Below are positions 1 to 11,866 of a stretch of DNA of 64,000 nt, piece after piece; position 1 is the stretch's first letter, and the number at the start of each line of letters is the position of its first letter. This DNA comes from Telopea speciosissima. Its lineage: Eukaryota; Streptophyta; Magnoliopsida; Proteales; Proteaceae. The translations under genes and the position numbers were made by a program. The stretch covers positions 13,217,568 through 13,281,567 of the forward strand of contig NC_057925.1 in the NCBI RefSeq assembly GCF_018873765.1. The letters are read 5' to 3'. Below the pieces are notes generated by a model. It did not search any database and was not told where the DNA came from. It was given only the letters and a program-made list of their open reading frames with translations.

Positions 1-2112
1 CTATCAAAGTAGTGCCACTGTTTCAATGCTATGACAGTATGCTTTTTTTCTTTTCCCAAATGAAGTCCAGCTATGGCAATATGCTTTGTGTTGAGACTTT
101 CAGCCTTTTAAGATCCATTCAGTATGTTCATCAACATATACACCTAGGATTTTATGCTAGAAGTATTCTGATGCGCTAACTTTTGTGTTGTGTAATGCAC
201 ATACTCTCTTATGTACTTAAACAACCCAAGTGATGTGACTATAAGAGATCTTTTAGTACCAGTTATTAGATGAGTGATGTCATTCCTTGCCTCCTTGGTA
301 AGCTGTAGTTGTGTTGCCTATTTTCTTTGATAAATATTTTTGGGTGCATCTTTATATGTCATGTTCTGATTATTAGCTAAGTAATTTTACTGGCTTAACT
401 AAAGTTACGAATTGTTGAAGATTGGGTCACTGTCATATAAGAATATTTACCCATCTGTTTCGTTTTTCTTTTAATTTGAGAAATCGATACTCTATCCATG
501 TTATTCAAAGTCTGTTTCGTGATCTAGTTATTATTATTTCTTGGAAACATGGGAATGCTTGAGACCCTTCTACAAGTCTGGATGCTTTATATGTATGTGG
601 AGAGTATGTTAATCTTGATCTTTGCTGTAAAGAGGACTGTATTGTGACACATGGGAATTGGTGTCAGTGCAAGTTTATTACAGACCTCCACTCTGTCCTG
701 TGTTATGAAAAAACATGCTTATTTATTGATACTTTTACCTTTCCTCTTCATTACTTTGTACTGGGAGTAACTGATCTCCATGTATATACAGACCAACCAT
801 ACTCCTGTAATAGTTGCAAATGAAGACCTACAATTAGAAACATCATCCTCCATTATCTTCGAAAGAGAGCTTGGGAAATTTTGAAGATATGAAGTTTCCC
901 ATTCTCTATAACGATGCTAGGGATGTTCATTGCCTGATTTGTCTATCTTATCGTGATTCTCTTTAATGATTTAAGAAAACAAAGATGAGAGAAACCCTAG
1001 TATTGAACCCCTGCCCTCCAAAAACTGATTAGCATAAGAAAAGGGAAAAAAAGGGGGTACCCAGTGCACGAGGCTCCCACCATTGCCGGGTCTGGGGAGG
1101 GTCATATTGTATGCAGCCTTTCCCCCATTTTTTGCGGAGAGGCTGTTTCCAAACTCAAACCCACGACCAATTGGTCGCAATGGAGCAACCTTACTATCGC
1201 ACCAAGGACCTTTTATGCCTGTAAGGGCTTTTTTGTGTGGGTTTTAATGCCTTTGCCCCCTTACAATCACGTTTAGTAATAGTTATGGTCACATTGTGCT
1301 ATGAAGTCAAATGTAGCTATTTGATGGCAATAATTGCTTTAGTCAAATGTATCCAATTGAAGCATGAATTTGATAATTTTGGATTCAGCAGTTAAAAACC
1401 TAAACTTGATTTTGGATATTAAAATCACACTATCTATTTATATGTAAGCTGATGATAGAAATAATCTTTAGATTCTATGATTCTTTTATATTTTATATGA
1501 CTTTGTTGCACTTAAGCTTTTTTTTCATGAACATTGAAGCTTAACCAGGAAAAAAGGCGTATAAATGAAGATTGAAGTAACCCATGGTCTGGTCTTTCTT
1601 TCCTCCAAACTGCACTAGTGATTGCTTTTTGAAGAAATTGCATGTAAATAATAGATCATCAAGACATGTAGTCGAGAAAATGTTCATAGTGGGTTATAAT
1701 CATCTGTTAGTTTTATCATAAACTAGAGAATTTTTTTTCCTTAACAAACTAGAGACTCTTGGCAGTTGATTATCAATTGAATAAATAAGAATCTATCTAT
1801 CGAACATTTTTATTTATTTTTTAGATGAATGTTAAACATGCACTTCATTAGATTGAAGTTCAAGTTCTAAGCTCGTCTCCTTTTTGTACCAATCCGAGGA
1901 TTACAATTTTATATATTTATTTCAAGGAAAAAATATCGATGTATAAATGAGAAAATGCAAATTATGATCTTCAATTTTCTTCTTCTATTGATGAGCTGGT
2001 TAATTGTTTTTTTTTTTTTTTTTTTTGGGCAAATGTGTGTTTCTTGTCACCTTGATGATTCGTGACCACAGTCTGGTTTTGATTCTGAATATTACTTATG
2101 TATTATTTACAG
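1..2112. other. Non-coding stretch at the left edge (intron or intergenic)
   Basis: AT-rich sequence with long T runs and no convincing long coding frame. It holds the Au-SINE described separately. If the short exon-like segment that starts at 2113 is real, this stretch would be intron of a + strand gene entering from outside the window. A polypyrimidine tract (a long T run near 2010-2030) and TTTACAG immediately before 2113 fit that reading. One more short open frame behind a CAG at 792 was considered and left out. Confidence 0.4.
1044..1215 (-). mobile_element. Au-type SINE, nearly complete
   Basis: Read on the minus strand this has the layout of the Au SINE family. A tRNA-like head near 1215 has a degenerate A box, then a B box near 1150-1165 (GGTTTGAGTTTGG). 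Next come the AAACAGCCTCTC segment, the body motif GGCTGCATACAATATGACCC, and the family 3' end GGGAGCCTCGTGCACTGGG, which ends in a short T run near 1045. These blocks are recalled from the Au family, not aligned. I could not find clean flanking target duplications. Several positions in the promoter boxes have decayed, so it is probably inactive. Confidence 0.8.
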
Positions 2113-2193
2113 GATGATGTCAAGGATTGGACCATCGATGTGTTTACATATGCACTCACCAGGGTTGAAGAAACTTTAAGGGGCACAAAGTGA
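2113..2193 (+). CDS. Possible terminal exon of an unidentified gene
   Basis: A 26-codon open segment begins directly after TTTACAG and ends at TGA (2191-2193). The peptide is acidic at the start (DDVKDW) and ends in RVEETLRGTK. Codon composition looks like real coding sequence and the acceptor with its upstream T-rich tract is good. No start codon is present, so it could only be the last exon of a gene whose earlier exons lie to the left or outside the window. I do not recognise the protein. No AATAAA signal is seen within 100 bases downstream. It could be chance. Confidence 0.35.
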   Translation, partial: DDVKDWTIDVFTYALTRVEETLRGTK

Positions 2194-2604
2194 CTTTGGT
2201 CAATTATCTTGTTGGATGGCATTTATAGATGAATATTGAGAATCCCAAAGATCATGTAGAAGTCTCATGGTTATCTGGCAGCAATTCAAAGTAAGTATAA
2301 ATGCTTTTGCACTACTAAAGATTGCAATTGTAGTGTGAGTATGTGATATCTGATATCTGATTGGGTTGAATTTTGGTGTTGGATACATTCTAGATTGGAC
2401 CACTTCAAGCTAAGGTCATTGGACGAGCTGAGCTTTTAACTTGTTCTTCAGGCATATGTTGGTGACATTGACTCTATGTATAGATTAACAAGAGTTATAT
2501 GGCTGAGTTTGGAATTTTGTTTCACAAGAACCTTTTCTAAATGCCTCATGTTTTAGCTGTCTATGCTGTAGAGGTAGAGTGGTGATGTGATGGATCTGGG
2601 AGCA
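2194..2604. other. Non-coding, possible 3' UTR
   Basis: AT-rich sequence after the candidate terminal exon. Nothing else recognisable was seen. Confidence 0.3.
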
Positions 2605-2614
2605 TTACCTGATC

Positions 2615-2774
2615 AATTTTTATCTGTTCCATTTCCCTAAGTTCCTCTAATAGAGAGGGGTGGACCCTACCCGTGCAGTGTGTTTGGGCAGGGGTAGGGT
2701 GGTCATTCCGTCCCCCTCTATTAGAGGAACTTGGGGAAATGGACGTGCCCAGGAAATGGAGCAGATAAAGGTCC
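2615..2774. mobile_element. Foldback MITE, family 1 copy 1, flanked by a TTACCTGATC duplication
   Basis: Inverted arms pair TTTATCTGTTCCATTTCC near 2618 and AAGTTCCTCTAATAGAG near 2640 with their complements before 2774. The element is flanked by the 10-base direct repeat TTACCTGATC (2605-2614 and 2775-2784). This fits a Mutator-type 9-10 bp target duplication. The loop contains GTGTGTTTGGGCA and, at 2694-2709, GTAGGGTGGTCATTCC, the core shared with other foldbacks in this window. A second copy of the family lies at 36084-36261. There is no coding capacity. Confidence 0.85.
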
Positions 2775-2784
2775 TTACCTGATC

Positions 2785-3959
2785 CATCACGATGTAACTT
2801 AGATTTTTTATTTTTCTTTCCCTTATGGATGCAACTCTCCAATTGTTTCTGATTTTAACCTTCCGATAAAGTAATCTGATATGTTATATTTGCATACCAT
2901 TTTTATGGCTTGATTACTTGGGGTGAGAATTTTTATCTGTATCTTCTAGTTCCTTTTTTGAAATTAGCTTTATGAGAAAAATGTATGAAAATAATCCACA
3001 GATTTGATGCAGTAGGTGCTGATAACAATTAAAATTCATTAGTTACACAATAGAACTCCATAAGTTCTACAAGGTGGATTTCGGGCACATTCAAAGCTGG
3101 AAGCCGAACAAACACGACTTCCATGTGACAAATATATCTATTTGAAGTTGTTTAAATAGCAGGGATGGAATAGAGTGATAAACTCGAGCATCCATGGTTA
3201 GACTGAAATAAAAGAGATGTGCACTCTTATCTCTATTCTGTTCCAGATACATGGATGATGTTACTACCATTGTAGTCGCTAATCAACGTCGCTTCAAGTT
3301 TTTCTGGCGATCACTTCTTCTCTTGCAATATGTTCGTCAATTGCAAAGAAGAAGTTATCTTGCTTCTTGGTCTCTCAATCGTAAAACACTAATGTGATGG
3401 GGATTAGTGTTAACAACCTAAATCAAGAAGAACTCTCTCTCCTATTTTATCTTTGATTAATAAATGCTGCCCATCATGACAATTATCAATTTTAATAAAA
3501 ATTTAATCACCGTGCAACATTGTTAAAAATTCTATGCTGATGTGGCGATTTAAACCATATCAGCCAACATTCTCCCAGGACAAAATTGTCATATTCCAAA
3601 TTAATGTTTTTTTTTTCCATGTTGCGTTTGTTGTATGGCCATACTCGATATAATAGTTTACCTTGACATTCAAAATGAAAACTTCTACTCCCGAATTAGG
3701 GCGGTCATGTCCAAAATATATAGGTTAGTCAGTTCCATGTATCACAATGAATCATTATTCTCATAATGAACCCTAATGTGGTTAGTTATAAGAACTCTAG
3801 AGAATTGACCTAATGGGAAATTCTGAATCAACTCAATGGTAAATTTGAGGGTACACTTACATGGCCTTATATTCTTAATGGGCATTTGTCATCTCCAGGT
3901 TATTAAATTGCATACATGACAATGAATGACAGAACACATAATTATATAGAAAAATCATA
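2785..3959. other. Non-coding AT-rich sequence
   Basis: No gene seen. The part from about 3500 to 3960 probably belongs to the degraded Copia element on the minus strand, in the place where its 3' end would be expected, but I could not define an LTR. Confidence 0.3.
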
Positions 3960-3969
3960 TTTAAGATAG

Positions 3970-4770
3970 AATACTAGGTACAAAGATTTACATAAGTTCC
4001 ATATTTCTACCATGTCCCACAAATACATTAGGTGGAAGCCCTTTAGTAAAAGGATCAACTATCATCTCTTAAGTACCAATAATTTCTATCATAACATGAC
4101 AATCCTGAACATTCTCTTTAATAACAAAGTACTTGACATCTAAATGTCTGCATCGGCTAATAGTGTACATGTTGCTGCTGTTTGCTACGGTGTTCACAGA
4201 ATATTCAAAATTGGTTGCTTCACACTTTTTCAGGATATTGCTCCTTCAATTAGCAAAAATATGTATCATGAAGTGGTCTTCTTGAAATTCCACATTCAGT
4301 GTAGTCGGAATCTGAATAGCCTATCAGCTCCAAATCATCAACACGTCGATATGTTAACATGTGATCTTTAGTGCCTCGTAAAATATCTTAGCATCTTTTT
4401 CGTTTTTTTTCAATGTGACATACAGAGATTATGTTGGAATCTCCCTAAGAGTAAAGGAGATGTCTGGCCTTGTGCACACCTGTGCATACATCAGACTACC
4501 TACTGTAGACGTATATAGGCACTATGCATTTCTTGTCTTTTTAAGGTCGTTCTCGGACATTGTTCTAAGCTAAGCTTATCTCCTTTAAGAACAGGTGCTA
4601 CACCAGGTGTACAATCCTTTGTATTGAAGCATTGTAATATTTGTTCAATATGGCTTCTTTTAAAATAATCATAATGTCTTGTTAGACCTATCCTAGTGAA
4701 TTTCTATGTCGAAGACATAAAATGCTTTACCCATGTCTTTCATATCGAATTAGAAGCCATGAATTGTTTT
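3970..4770 (-). mobile_element. Ty1/Copia retrotransposon relic: end of RT and RNase H
   Basis: Conceptual translation of the minus strand from 4770 to 3970, with several stops and frameshifts, gives the typical Copia series. It includes an ISO-like block (RSHIEQILQCFN, then DCTPGVAPVLKGDKLSLEQC), a RNase H region, and a C-terminal block with HLDVKYFVIKENVQ, then DPFTKGLPP and VGHGRNME. These correspond to the conserved end of Copia pol. The middle is deleted or scrambled, and no gag, integrase or paired LTR was found. It is a dead 5'-truncated fragment. Confidence 0.8.
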
Positions 4771-7417
4771 ATTTCGTGCATCGACATTAGATCCTACTAT
4801 TTTGTTAGCTTGACTCTAATGACTAGTTTTTTAAATGGTAGTTTGTTTTGCCTATAAAAGGGATTGAATCATTCAATGTCTTGAAAGAGATCAATACAAT
4901 CTACAATATACAACAAGTGTGCAAAACAAATCATGTAAACATCTTGAGCTTCTATGTTCGAGATTTACTGTCTACATCATCTTAAGAAGCTGCTGCTGTG
5001 TTTTGTACTTCATGGTACTCTCTATATTAGTTGCTTATTTGTTTTCTGTTTTATGCTATTGTGTGATTTAGCTAAGATTAGTTTTGGGTTTGTGTTTTTA
5101 TTTGGTCACAACCTAATTCCTCCCCTCTTTGGTTGCATTCGATCCTATAGTGGTTTCATTGGGTGCGGCCCAAATCTACATGAGGGACCCGATAGCTATG
5201 CCACAAAGCTAGAGGGGGATCATGTTATGTGCGTGCTATGCAAGAAGTGTATGTTCATGAAAATAAAATTAATATCTTGAAATTCACAAATAATCACATG
5301 TTATTCAATCCAAATATGAAGAAATATTCATAAACATTTAAAGATGATTCACATGGTCTAAACAAAAGTTTGATTCTCATCTTCCCAATGGAGTTGACAA
5401 ACTGTTGTGGGTTAGTTGGGGGGGGGGGGGGGAGAGAGGATGGGGAGATTTGTTGCAAGGCCTACGTTGATGACCCTAAGAGATGGAGGGGGGGGGGAAG
5501 ACGTTGGTCTCGATCGAGCTGATCTGGGGCACCTTTTTATTTTTTGGAGGCACCACTTAGGTTTTACCGTCTAGGGACTAGGGCCCATAAATGTCTTCCC
5601 CCCCCGCCACCCTCAAGGAGGGAAAGCATAACTCCTGTGATGGATAAGGCAAAGGCCAGTTCCAAAGGCTGGGTAAGGATCCAGTTAAGTAATGGGAAAG
5701 TGTTAACCACCTAGTCCCGCCCAATCGATGATTGATATTTCTAGAGTATGAAATATTCTACCGACGAGGGATTTGCATGAGTTACAGGTCAGTCAAAATA
5801 TGATGACCACCTTTGGGAGGTCCATAACGAGGGAATGTGAGTTGGAGGGCGAGGTTTTCCTTCGGAACATATTTGTTCATTTTATCTTTTCTATTAATGA
5901 CAAAGATCTATTTTGAACAAACCCTGGTTGCAGTTGAATTTGAGTTAGATACATAAGCATGTCGAGATTGTGATGAATGCAATATATGTAGGCTTAAATA
6001 TCCACACACACACACATTAGTTAAGCTAGAAAACACCTGATCTATTTTATCTTTTCTATTAATGATAAAGATCTATTTATAGCAAGGCAAGGGCCCATCG
6101 TGGTACCTCAGGGACAACCCTTGAGGTGTACCTCAAGGGGTGACATGTGGCAATCCCCTCATTCGCCATTTGTGCCTTTTGTGCGCCGATTCCAAGAGAT
6201 CCAGTGGTCCGATTTTCACTATCCAAGTGTCATTGGAAAGGTCTCAAGATGTAATATTCCATTATATAAAAATAATGTGATGATTTTATCAAAATTGGGC
6301 CAAAACTAGGCCCAAAGTTTGAGGCACTTTCTTAAGGGAAATTTTGTCAAAACAGTGGCTAAATTAAGTTAATTTTATACCATATTTTGGGAAATGTTTT
6401 AAATGATAAAACACACTAAAACACAAAATTTGAGACTGTTCTTAAAAGATTTGGTTAGTTAATTAACACCAACAGAATTCAACAATTTTTACGGCCGTAA
6501 AATAGTAATTTACATGAAATAATGGCAAAATTGCATTATCTTTGCACAAAATTTTATATTTAGGCTAAATGAAAAAATATCCGCACACTGTCTGTGTGTA
6601 GATTCTATCCCATGCTTTGTCACAAAAAAGCAAGTGGCCCGCACATGTGTTTTGTTATGTTTTTATTTTATCTATTTGAAAATATGGGATCCACATTGAT
6701 TGATAAATTTTTCTGACCACTAAATGGAGGTAGTGTGGAGATTCTTTCCTACACTAGTAGCATGTGAAACCCTCTCCCTTAGGCTAAATATGTTAAATCA
6801 CCTCTACCCTATAAATTTTAGCTAATTCCAAGTAGGTTTGGATGCAAAAGTAATAAGAAATAGAGGCAAAACGATAATTTTTCAAAAAAATCTTGACTTT
6901 CTGATACTAAAAGTGACTAAGAGTTCCAATCAGATTCCGAGGGACTCCTTCCCTCATTGCTGCCACACTCTCCTGAGTAACAAAATGCGGTGTCTACACT
7001 ATCCCAAAATAGCTTGAAATCCATTGGATTAGACTGATTCCAATTGGAATTGACACTTATTGATTCGATCCTTGATTCCACTTTAAGACTCTGCTTGCAT
7101 CATTACTCATCTTTTGTATCCTATGGTGGGATAGGAAAGCTAATAAGTGCTCAAATTTTGGGAAAAGTTTTTAAACACTGACCAGCAACCACCACCATCC
7201 TCACTAAATAGTCCTCCAATTGGACGAAGTCGATAATATACCTCGGTCATTCACGATATCGGTTGTGCACGATGTAGTTGTCAAGGGATGATTGTGGCTA
7301 AAAGAAAACTAGGTTATTAATTTTTTTTTGTGAAGGTGGGTTTTGCACCAAGTACTCTATTTCTATCCCCACACAGACCTCTTTGAGTAGATCTTCGATC
7401 CTTAAAGCTGGCTCGAG
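4771..7417. other. Non-coding AT-rich sequence with simple repeats
   Basis: No supported gene. There is a promoter-like CCTATAAAAGGG at 4852-4863, in what may be an LTR fragment. Homopolymer G runs occur near 5420 and 5490, a C run near 5600, and a short (CA)n at 6003-6014. Short open frames here (for example 4954-5280) have no recognisable domains and sit in low-complexity sequence. Confidence 0.3.
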
Positions 7418-7652
7418 TTTGGGGAAAAAAATCCTCTTTGATGCTCGCATCTACCAATGCGGGCACTAGAGCTTGACACATGGAAGATGCGACATCCAAT
7501 GGTGCCAAGCTCGAGAAGAAAGAAAAAAATGGGTCAATCGAGCTCGCACTGTTGGATGAAGCATTTTCCATGTGTTGAGCTCCAGCACCTGCACTGCACT
7601 GCACTGGCAGATGCGAGCATTGGAGAGGATTTTAATCCCCAATTTGGATGCT
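7418..7652. mobile_element. Foldback MITE with arms of about 100 bp
   Basis: The left arm (TTTGGGG, AATCCTCT, ATGCTCGCATCTACCA, then ACACATGGAAGATG) is the imperfect complement of the right arm ending near 7652 (CATTTTCCATGTGT, GGCAGATGCGAGCATTGG, ATTTTAATCCCCAA). The whole unit is about 235 bp and nearly palindromic. The overlapping open frames on both strands are a by-product of the palindrome. No clean target duplication was found. It does not contain the GGTGGTCATT core of the other foldbacks. Confidence 0.7.
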
Positions 7653-7931
7653 TTCTCACACATGTACGATGTAACCCTGCCCCTTCCTTTCTCAGTCCTC
7701 AGTCCTCAGTCCTCAGTGCTCACCAACATCACCAAAACAAAGTAACATAAAGCCAGGGAGGGAACAAAAGCAAGGTCTAAAAACTCAGAATCGGTCATAG
7801 AGGATTCCAACCCTAATCGGCATAGATCGGTTTAGGAATCATAAATCTAAGCTATTTTATGGTGAAAATCGAATCGATTCAAAAGTGAGGAAGCGACCCA
7901 ATTTAAGATGGATTACAAAGAAAATGACTAG

Positions 7932-8426
7932 TGTTATGCCCGAATATGACTATCCAATCGGATCACGCCGAGTCATCAAGGTCTCATGACTCCCCTCTTG
8001 GCGAGGTGTACCGGATCACTTCCAGACCTGCTCCGATAAGGAATCTACTAAAAACGGATCGATAGGCCACATAGGCATTTCTTTTATACTCACCTATTCT
8101 TATAAGGAAACTACAACAAAGAGAACCACAATCCCGAAGAAGAAGGATTCGAGCCAGAGAAACACTTATCAAAGAGGAAACTTACTATGTTGGGACTTTC
8201 CCTCTCTCACCGCCTCCAAGGTCTGCAACCACTATATATACCCCGGAATAACCACACACCAAGGTATCTAAACTCATCTCACTATTCTTAATTGTTGCTT
8301 AAAGAAGTCTGACTTAGGCATATAAGAGTCCCTTGTTGGTGTCAATCGGCTCTCTGGTGTCCCTTCTCTTCTCTTGTGCAGGTCACATCTTAGGAAGGGA
8401 GCTCGTGGAGATTTTTCGACGCAACA
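7932..8426 (+). mobile_element. Solo LTR with 5-bp target duplication
   Basis: A 495-bp unit begins TGTTATG and ends GCAACA, so it has the short TG...CA inverted termini of an LTR. It is flanked on both sides by ACTAG (7927-7931 and 8427-8431). Inside is a TATA-like ACTATATATACCCC (about 8231-8244), followed by a stretch ending TCTGACTTAGGC that resembles the R/U5 part of Ty3/gypsy LTRs. No internal retrotransposon sequence remains, so it looks like the product of LTR-LTR recombination. It ends 500 bp upstream of the AHL start codon. Confidence 0.85.
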
Positions 8427-8764
8427 ACTAGGAATTGGCCAATACATATCCAATTCCAATTCAAGAAACAACGATTAGGAATAGTGGAAATCTGGATCGT
8501 CCGATCCACCGATCCGAATCCCCTTTTCTAAAACCATGAGCAGAAGAAAGCTAAGCCATGAAAGAATTGAAGACACTTCCACACAAGAAAATGCACCTAG
8601 AGAAGTGAGATTTGAGATGTGACAGAAACAAGAGCAATGGAACCCACATAGACGCATCTTCTGATCTTCTGGTGGGACCAGATATCCATCAAACGATCCA
8701 TTATGGTCATCTCAACCCCGGTCCGGTAAAAGAAACCCAGCCAGCCAGCATTCCCTTCTTCATG

Positions 8765-8772
8765 TATATAAG
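8765..8772 (+). promoter_or_regulatory. Likely TATA box of the AHL gene
   Basis: TATATAAG lies 154-161 bp upstream of the AHL start codon. It would place transcription start near 8800, with a purine-rich 5' leader of about 125 nt. This is inferred from position and motif only. Confidence 0.6.
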
Positions 8773-8925
8773 AAAGGAACAGTATATGTAACAAAGATCT
8801 TCCAAAAGTGTCAAAAGTCACAACCCATCTGGGATTTCAATTTGCTTCTCGTTTCTCAAAACCTAAGCCAAGACAAGACAACAAGAGAGATACAGAGGAA
8901 GAGAGAGAACTTAGAAGAAGCAAAA

Positions 8926-9834
8926 ATGGCAGAGTACGGTAGAGGAGGAAGCTCGCTCTCACAAACTCGAGACTACCACAGCCATACCTCCGAAGAAGAC
9001 GACGATCATAGCCCCTCCAGAACCGGAGCTCTCTTCATGATTCATTCTGGAACCCGCAGCGATGTTACACCACCAACGAAGCCCAGCAGTTCCAACAATA
9101 AATCTGTCGCCGGTTCTGGCTCTGGAACCGGCAGAGATGTTGGGTCATCCGGTGAGATCAATCGGAAGCCCCGAGGCCGACCACCGGGTTCGAAAAACAA
9201 ACCAAAACCACCAATAGTGATTACCAGAGACAGCGACGCTGCAATGAGACCTGTTATTCTCGAACTCTCCGCCGGCACCGACATTGTAGAGATGGTTTCT
9301 CAGTACGCGCGCCGCCGCCACGTGGGGCTCTGTGTTTTAAGCGGTTCCGGCACTGTCGCGAACGTTACCCTTCGGTTACCTGTCCCTCACGCGTCTACTC
9401 TTATTCTCCATGGACCATACCACATTCTCTCTCTCTCCGCCACATTTCTGTGTTCCTCTGTTTCTTCTTCGAAATCGTCTTCTTCGACTTCGATTACTTC
9501 GCCGTCCATTACGATCTCTCTTGCAGGAGCTCAAGGTCAGGTCTTTGGAGGAACGGTTGCAGGATCACTTACTGCTGCTAGTAATGTTGTTTTGGTTGCA
9601 GCTTCGTTTGTTAATCCTTCGTTTCAGAAGCTTCCTATTTGTGAAGAGGAAGAAACAGAGGATGTGAAGCCTAACGTTGGTGGTTGCTCTGCTTCTGGGA
9701 CTGATGCATGCACAGAGACTAATACAAGCATGTCCATGAATGTTTACAATGTTCAAAGTCCAACCCCTTTGAGTTGCCAAATTTCTCCTGATGTTTTGTC
9801 ATGGCCCTCCACCAATCGTTCTTCACATTACTAA
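8926..9834 (+). CDS. AT-hook motif nuclear-localized (AHL) protein, intronless, 302 aa
   Basis: Predicted minor-groove DNA-binding nuclear protein. AHL proteins form PPC-mediated oligomers at AT-rich DNA and modulate growth and development genes. Residues 1-75 are Ser/Gly/Asp-rich and disordered. One AT-hook (RKPRGRPPGSKNKPKPP, 80-96) has the GRPPGSKNKPKPP extension typical of type-I AHLs. The PPC/DUF296 domain runs from about 108 to 238, with VLSGSGTVANVTLR at 137-150 and GAQGQVFGGTVAGSL at 201-215. Where many members have a GRFEIL-like patch this one reads GPYHIL (163-168), a mild divergence. The tail is acidic and then Ser/Thr-rich. The frame is open further upstream but only from a TTG. 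The ATG at 8926 (AAAAATGGC) has a good plant context. The single-exon structure fits the intronless clade of AHLs. The exact Arabidopsis orthologue cannot be assigned by eye. Confidence 0.95.
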   Translation: MAEYGRGGSSLSQTRDYHSHTSEEDDDHSPSRTGALFMIHSGTRSDVTPPTKPSSSNNKSVAGSGSGTGRDVGSSGEINRKPRGRPPGSKNKPKPPIVITRDSDAAMRPVILELSAGTDIVEMVSQYARRRHVGLCVLSGSGTVANVTLRLPVPHASTLILHGPYHILSLSATFLCSSVSSSKSSSSTSITSPSITISLAGAQGQVFGGTVAGSLTAASNVVLVAASFVNPSFQKLPICEEEETEDVKPNVGGCSASGTDACTETNTSMSMNVYNVQSPTPLSCQISPDVLSWPSTNRSSHY

Positions 9835-10786
9835 AACCAGAGAGAACACAAAAAAATTCTATCTTTCTTCTGTTTCTTGCTGTGTTTTGATTTTGGGTTA
9901 TTGCTTGGCCTTTCTTTTTCTGGTCTTCTGATTAGTTTACTAGCCTTTCAGGGTTCTTCATGCTCTTTACTGATGTGGTGGTGGTGGTGGTGGTGTGCTG
10001 CTTCTGATCTGATGCTGGTTGTCAGTTTCTTAAAGAAAATGTCAGGAAAAGCTCTCGGGAAATGCTGATTTCTCCAGCTCCAATGCAAGCTGATTTGGAT
10101 GTTAATGGACTAATGGGTAATAGACTAATAGATGTTTCTGTTTCTATTTTTCTTTGTTTTCCAATTAAAAGAGTTGATGAGAAGAGGAACTAGAACTAAC
10201 TGGTATAGATCGAATGTTGGTTGGTTTCCAGAGAGCATTGTTGCATGGTCTGTAAGACTAACTAATGTTGCATGAGAACTGGTTCCTGTGTTTGTCCTTG
10301 TATATGAGTTCTGGTATTTTTACATTAAAAAAGTGTCCCTACCTACATAGCTGTTCGTCAATTTTAAAAAAAAAAAAAAAAGTGATCTTCTTCTACCATG
10401 GAGGTCTAAAAAGACTCATAAGTACTGAACCCATTTGCCCAACTCCATTAAACCTTGAGATTACTTTTCAGAGCTGATCCAGAGAGAGAGAGAGAGAGAG
10501 AGAGGGGGTTTGGTAGATAGGGGAATATAATGATGGACTTTTACAGTAATGAGGAGGAAGCTGGTGGAGGTGACGCTCACGGTGGCCTGGAGGGGTTATC
10601 AGAGAAGACTCAGAAAAGAGATGAAGGGTACTAATGGTGTGTTTCGTCTTCTGACCCCAGAAAAAAATTGAAAATGGAGTGTTTAATCCAAGCAGGCGCA
10701 TGCGTTGTCAGTGTGATGACTTGTCAATTACACGTTTTGGATCTTGATTCGGTAACTGGGTTTTCCCCACAGGAGAAATGCTGGTG

Positions 10787-10824
<38 letters not shown>

Positions 10825-11141
10825 CTCTCGCTCTATCTCTGTGACCAACAACAATGTAGTGACTAGAAGTCAGTAAAGCCAATTTCGATTGATCATCTTT
10901 CTTTCCAACCCAATAAAATTTCCAGTTTCAGAATTTCTTTCTTTCTTAAACTACAGGTACAGACAGGTACAGCAGCATCTCTATTCTCTACGCAAAAACA
11001 CAGAGAGAGTGCTTTTTAATTTTCAGGGCCATGCATCAGATAACTCCACATTTATTGCTGACTTTTGACCACCTGTTTTCATGATCAATCGAGTCTTAAA
11101 GTTTCACAACATTCTCCAATGCATTCCAGGCAGTAATTGCC

Positions 11142-11173
<32 letters not shown>

Positions 11174-11866
11174 ATGAGATCATGAGAAAGAAAGAAAGCA
11201 AGGCATTGATGGTACTAAGGAGAGCGTTTAAAGTGTTCTCTCAATCGGGTGGGATTTTATTGGTTCGATGGTTCATGCCAAGAGATGGCTTTTTCAGTTT
11301 TGAGTACAATTTTCCCTCTGCATCATTGGAGCACTGGAGCTAGATGGGCCCACCAACATGGAAGAGGAAGAGGAAGAGGTTATCACTCTCTCCCTCCCCA
11401 CACCCCGAGGGTTTAGATCTATCCCCACCCGTCCCCATGTGGGTAGCAGATCTGAACTCCTCTTTATTCTCTTCTTTGTTTGGGTGTTGGCACATGGTTT
11501 CTTGTGTAGGAAGCAATGCTCACACCAACAGTTTTACTAGACAAATGGAAATGTTTGGGAGGGCCAAAAACTTTGTAGATTTGTTATTTATTTTAGGGGT
11601 AAAAGAAGACCATGCTGATAGAGTGCAGAATTCAGCATGTGCACTCTACCACATAATAAAATGAGGGTTCACATTGACACACTCTCTCTTGTTCTAACCC
11701 ATGTAGATGATAGAATTCTTGATTGTGTCATTGGGGTGGCATTCAATTCCTACCCGCATTGGCGTTGTGGGAAACCCTCTATTTTCATAATCTAATCTTG
11801 AGATAATCTTTAGAGTAATTAGATGCTTTTTTTTTTTTAAAACTATAGAATGCTAAGATTTATATA
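9835..11866. other. AHL 3' flank, non-coding, rich in GA/CT microsatellites
   Basis: Contains the AHL 3' UTR, whose end is not determined because no clear AATAAA was seen. It also holds (AG)n at 10481-10504, (TC)n at 10792-10821 and (TC)n at about 11146-11173. Short open frames here translate the microsatellites (runs of Ser-Leu) and are not genes. Confidence 0.5.

Noticed and set aside
792..884. Exon-like open segment after a CAG with 30 codons ending in TGA
   Set aside because: Too short and in an AT-rich context. It cannot be the terminal exon together with the better candidate at 2113, and nothing recognisable is encoded.
7457..7750. Overlapping frames on both strands around 7.3-7.7 kb
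   Set aside because: By-products of a palindromic foldback element; the peptides from the two arms mirror each other.
9042..9284. Antisense frame across the AHL N-terminal region
   Set aside because: It mirrors the codon bias of the real AHL coding strand; no separate promoter or family match.
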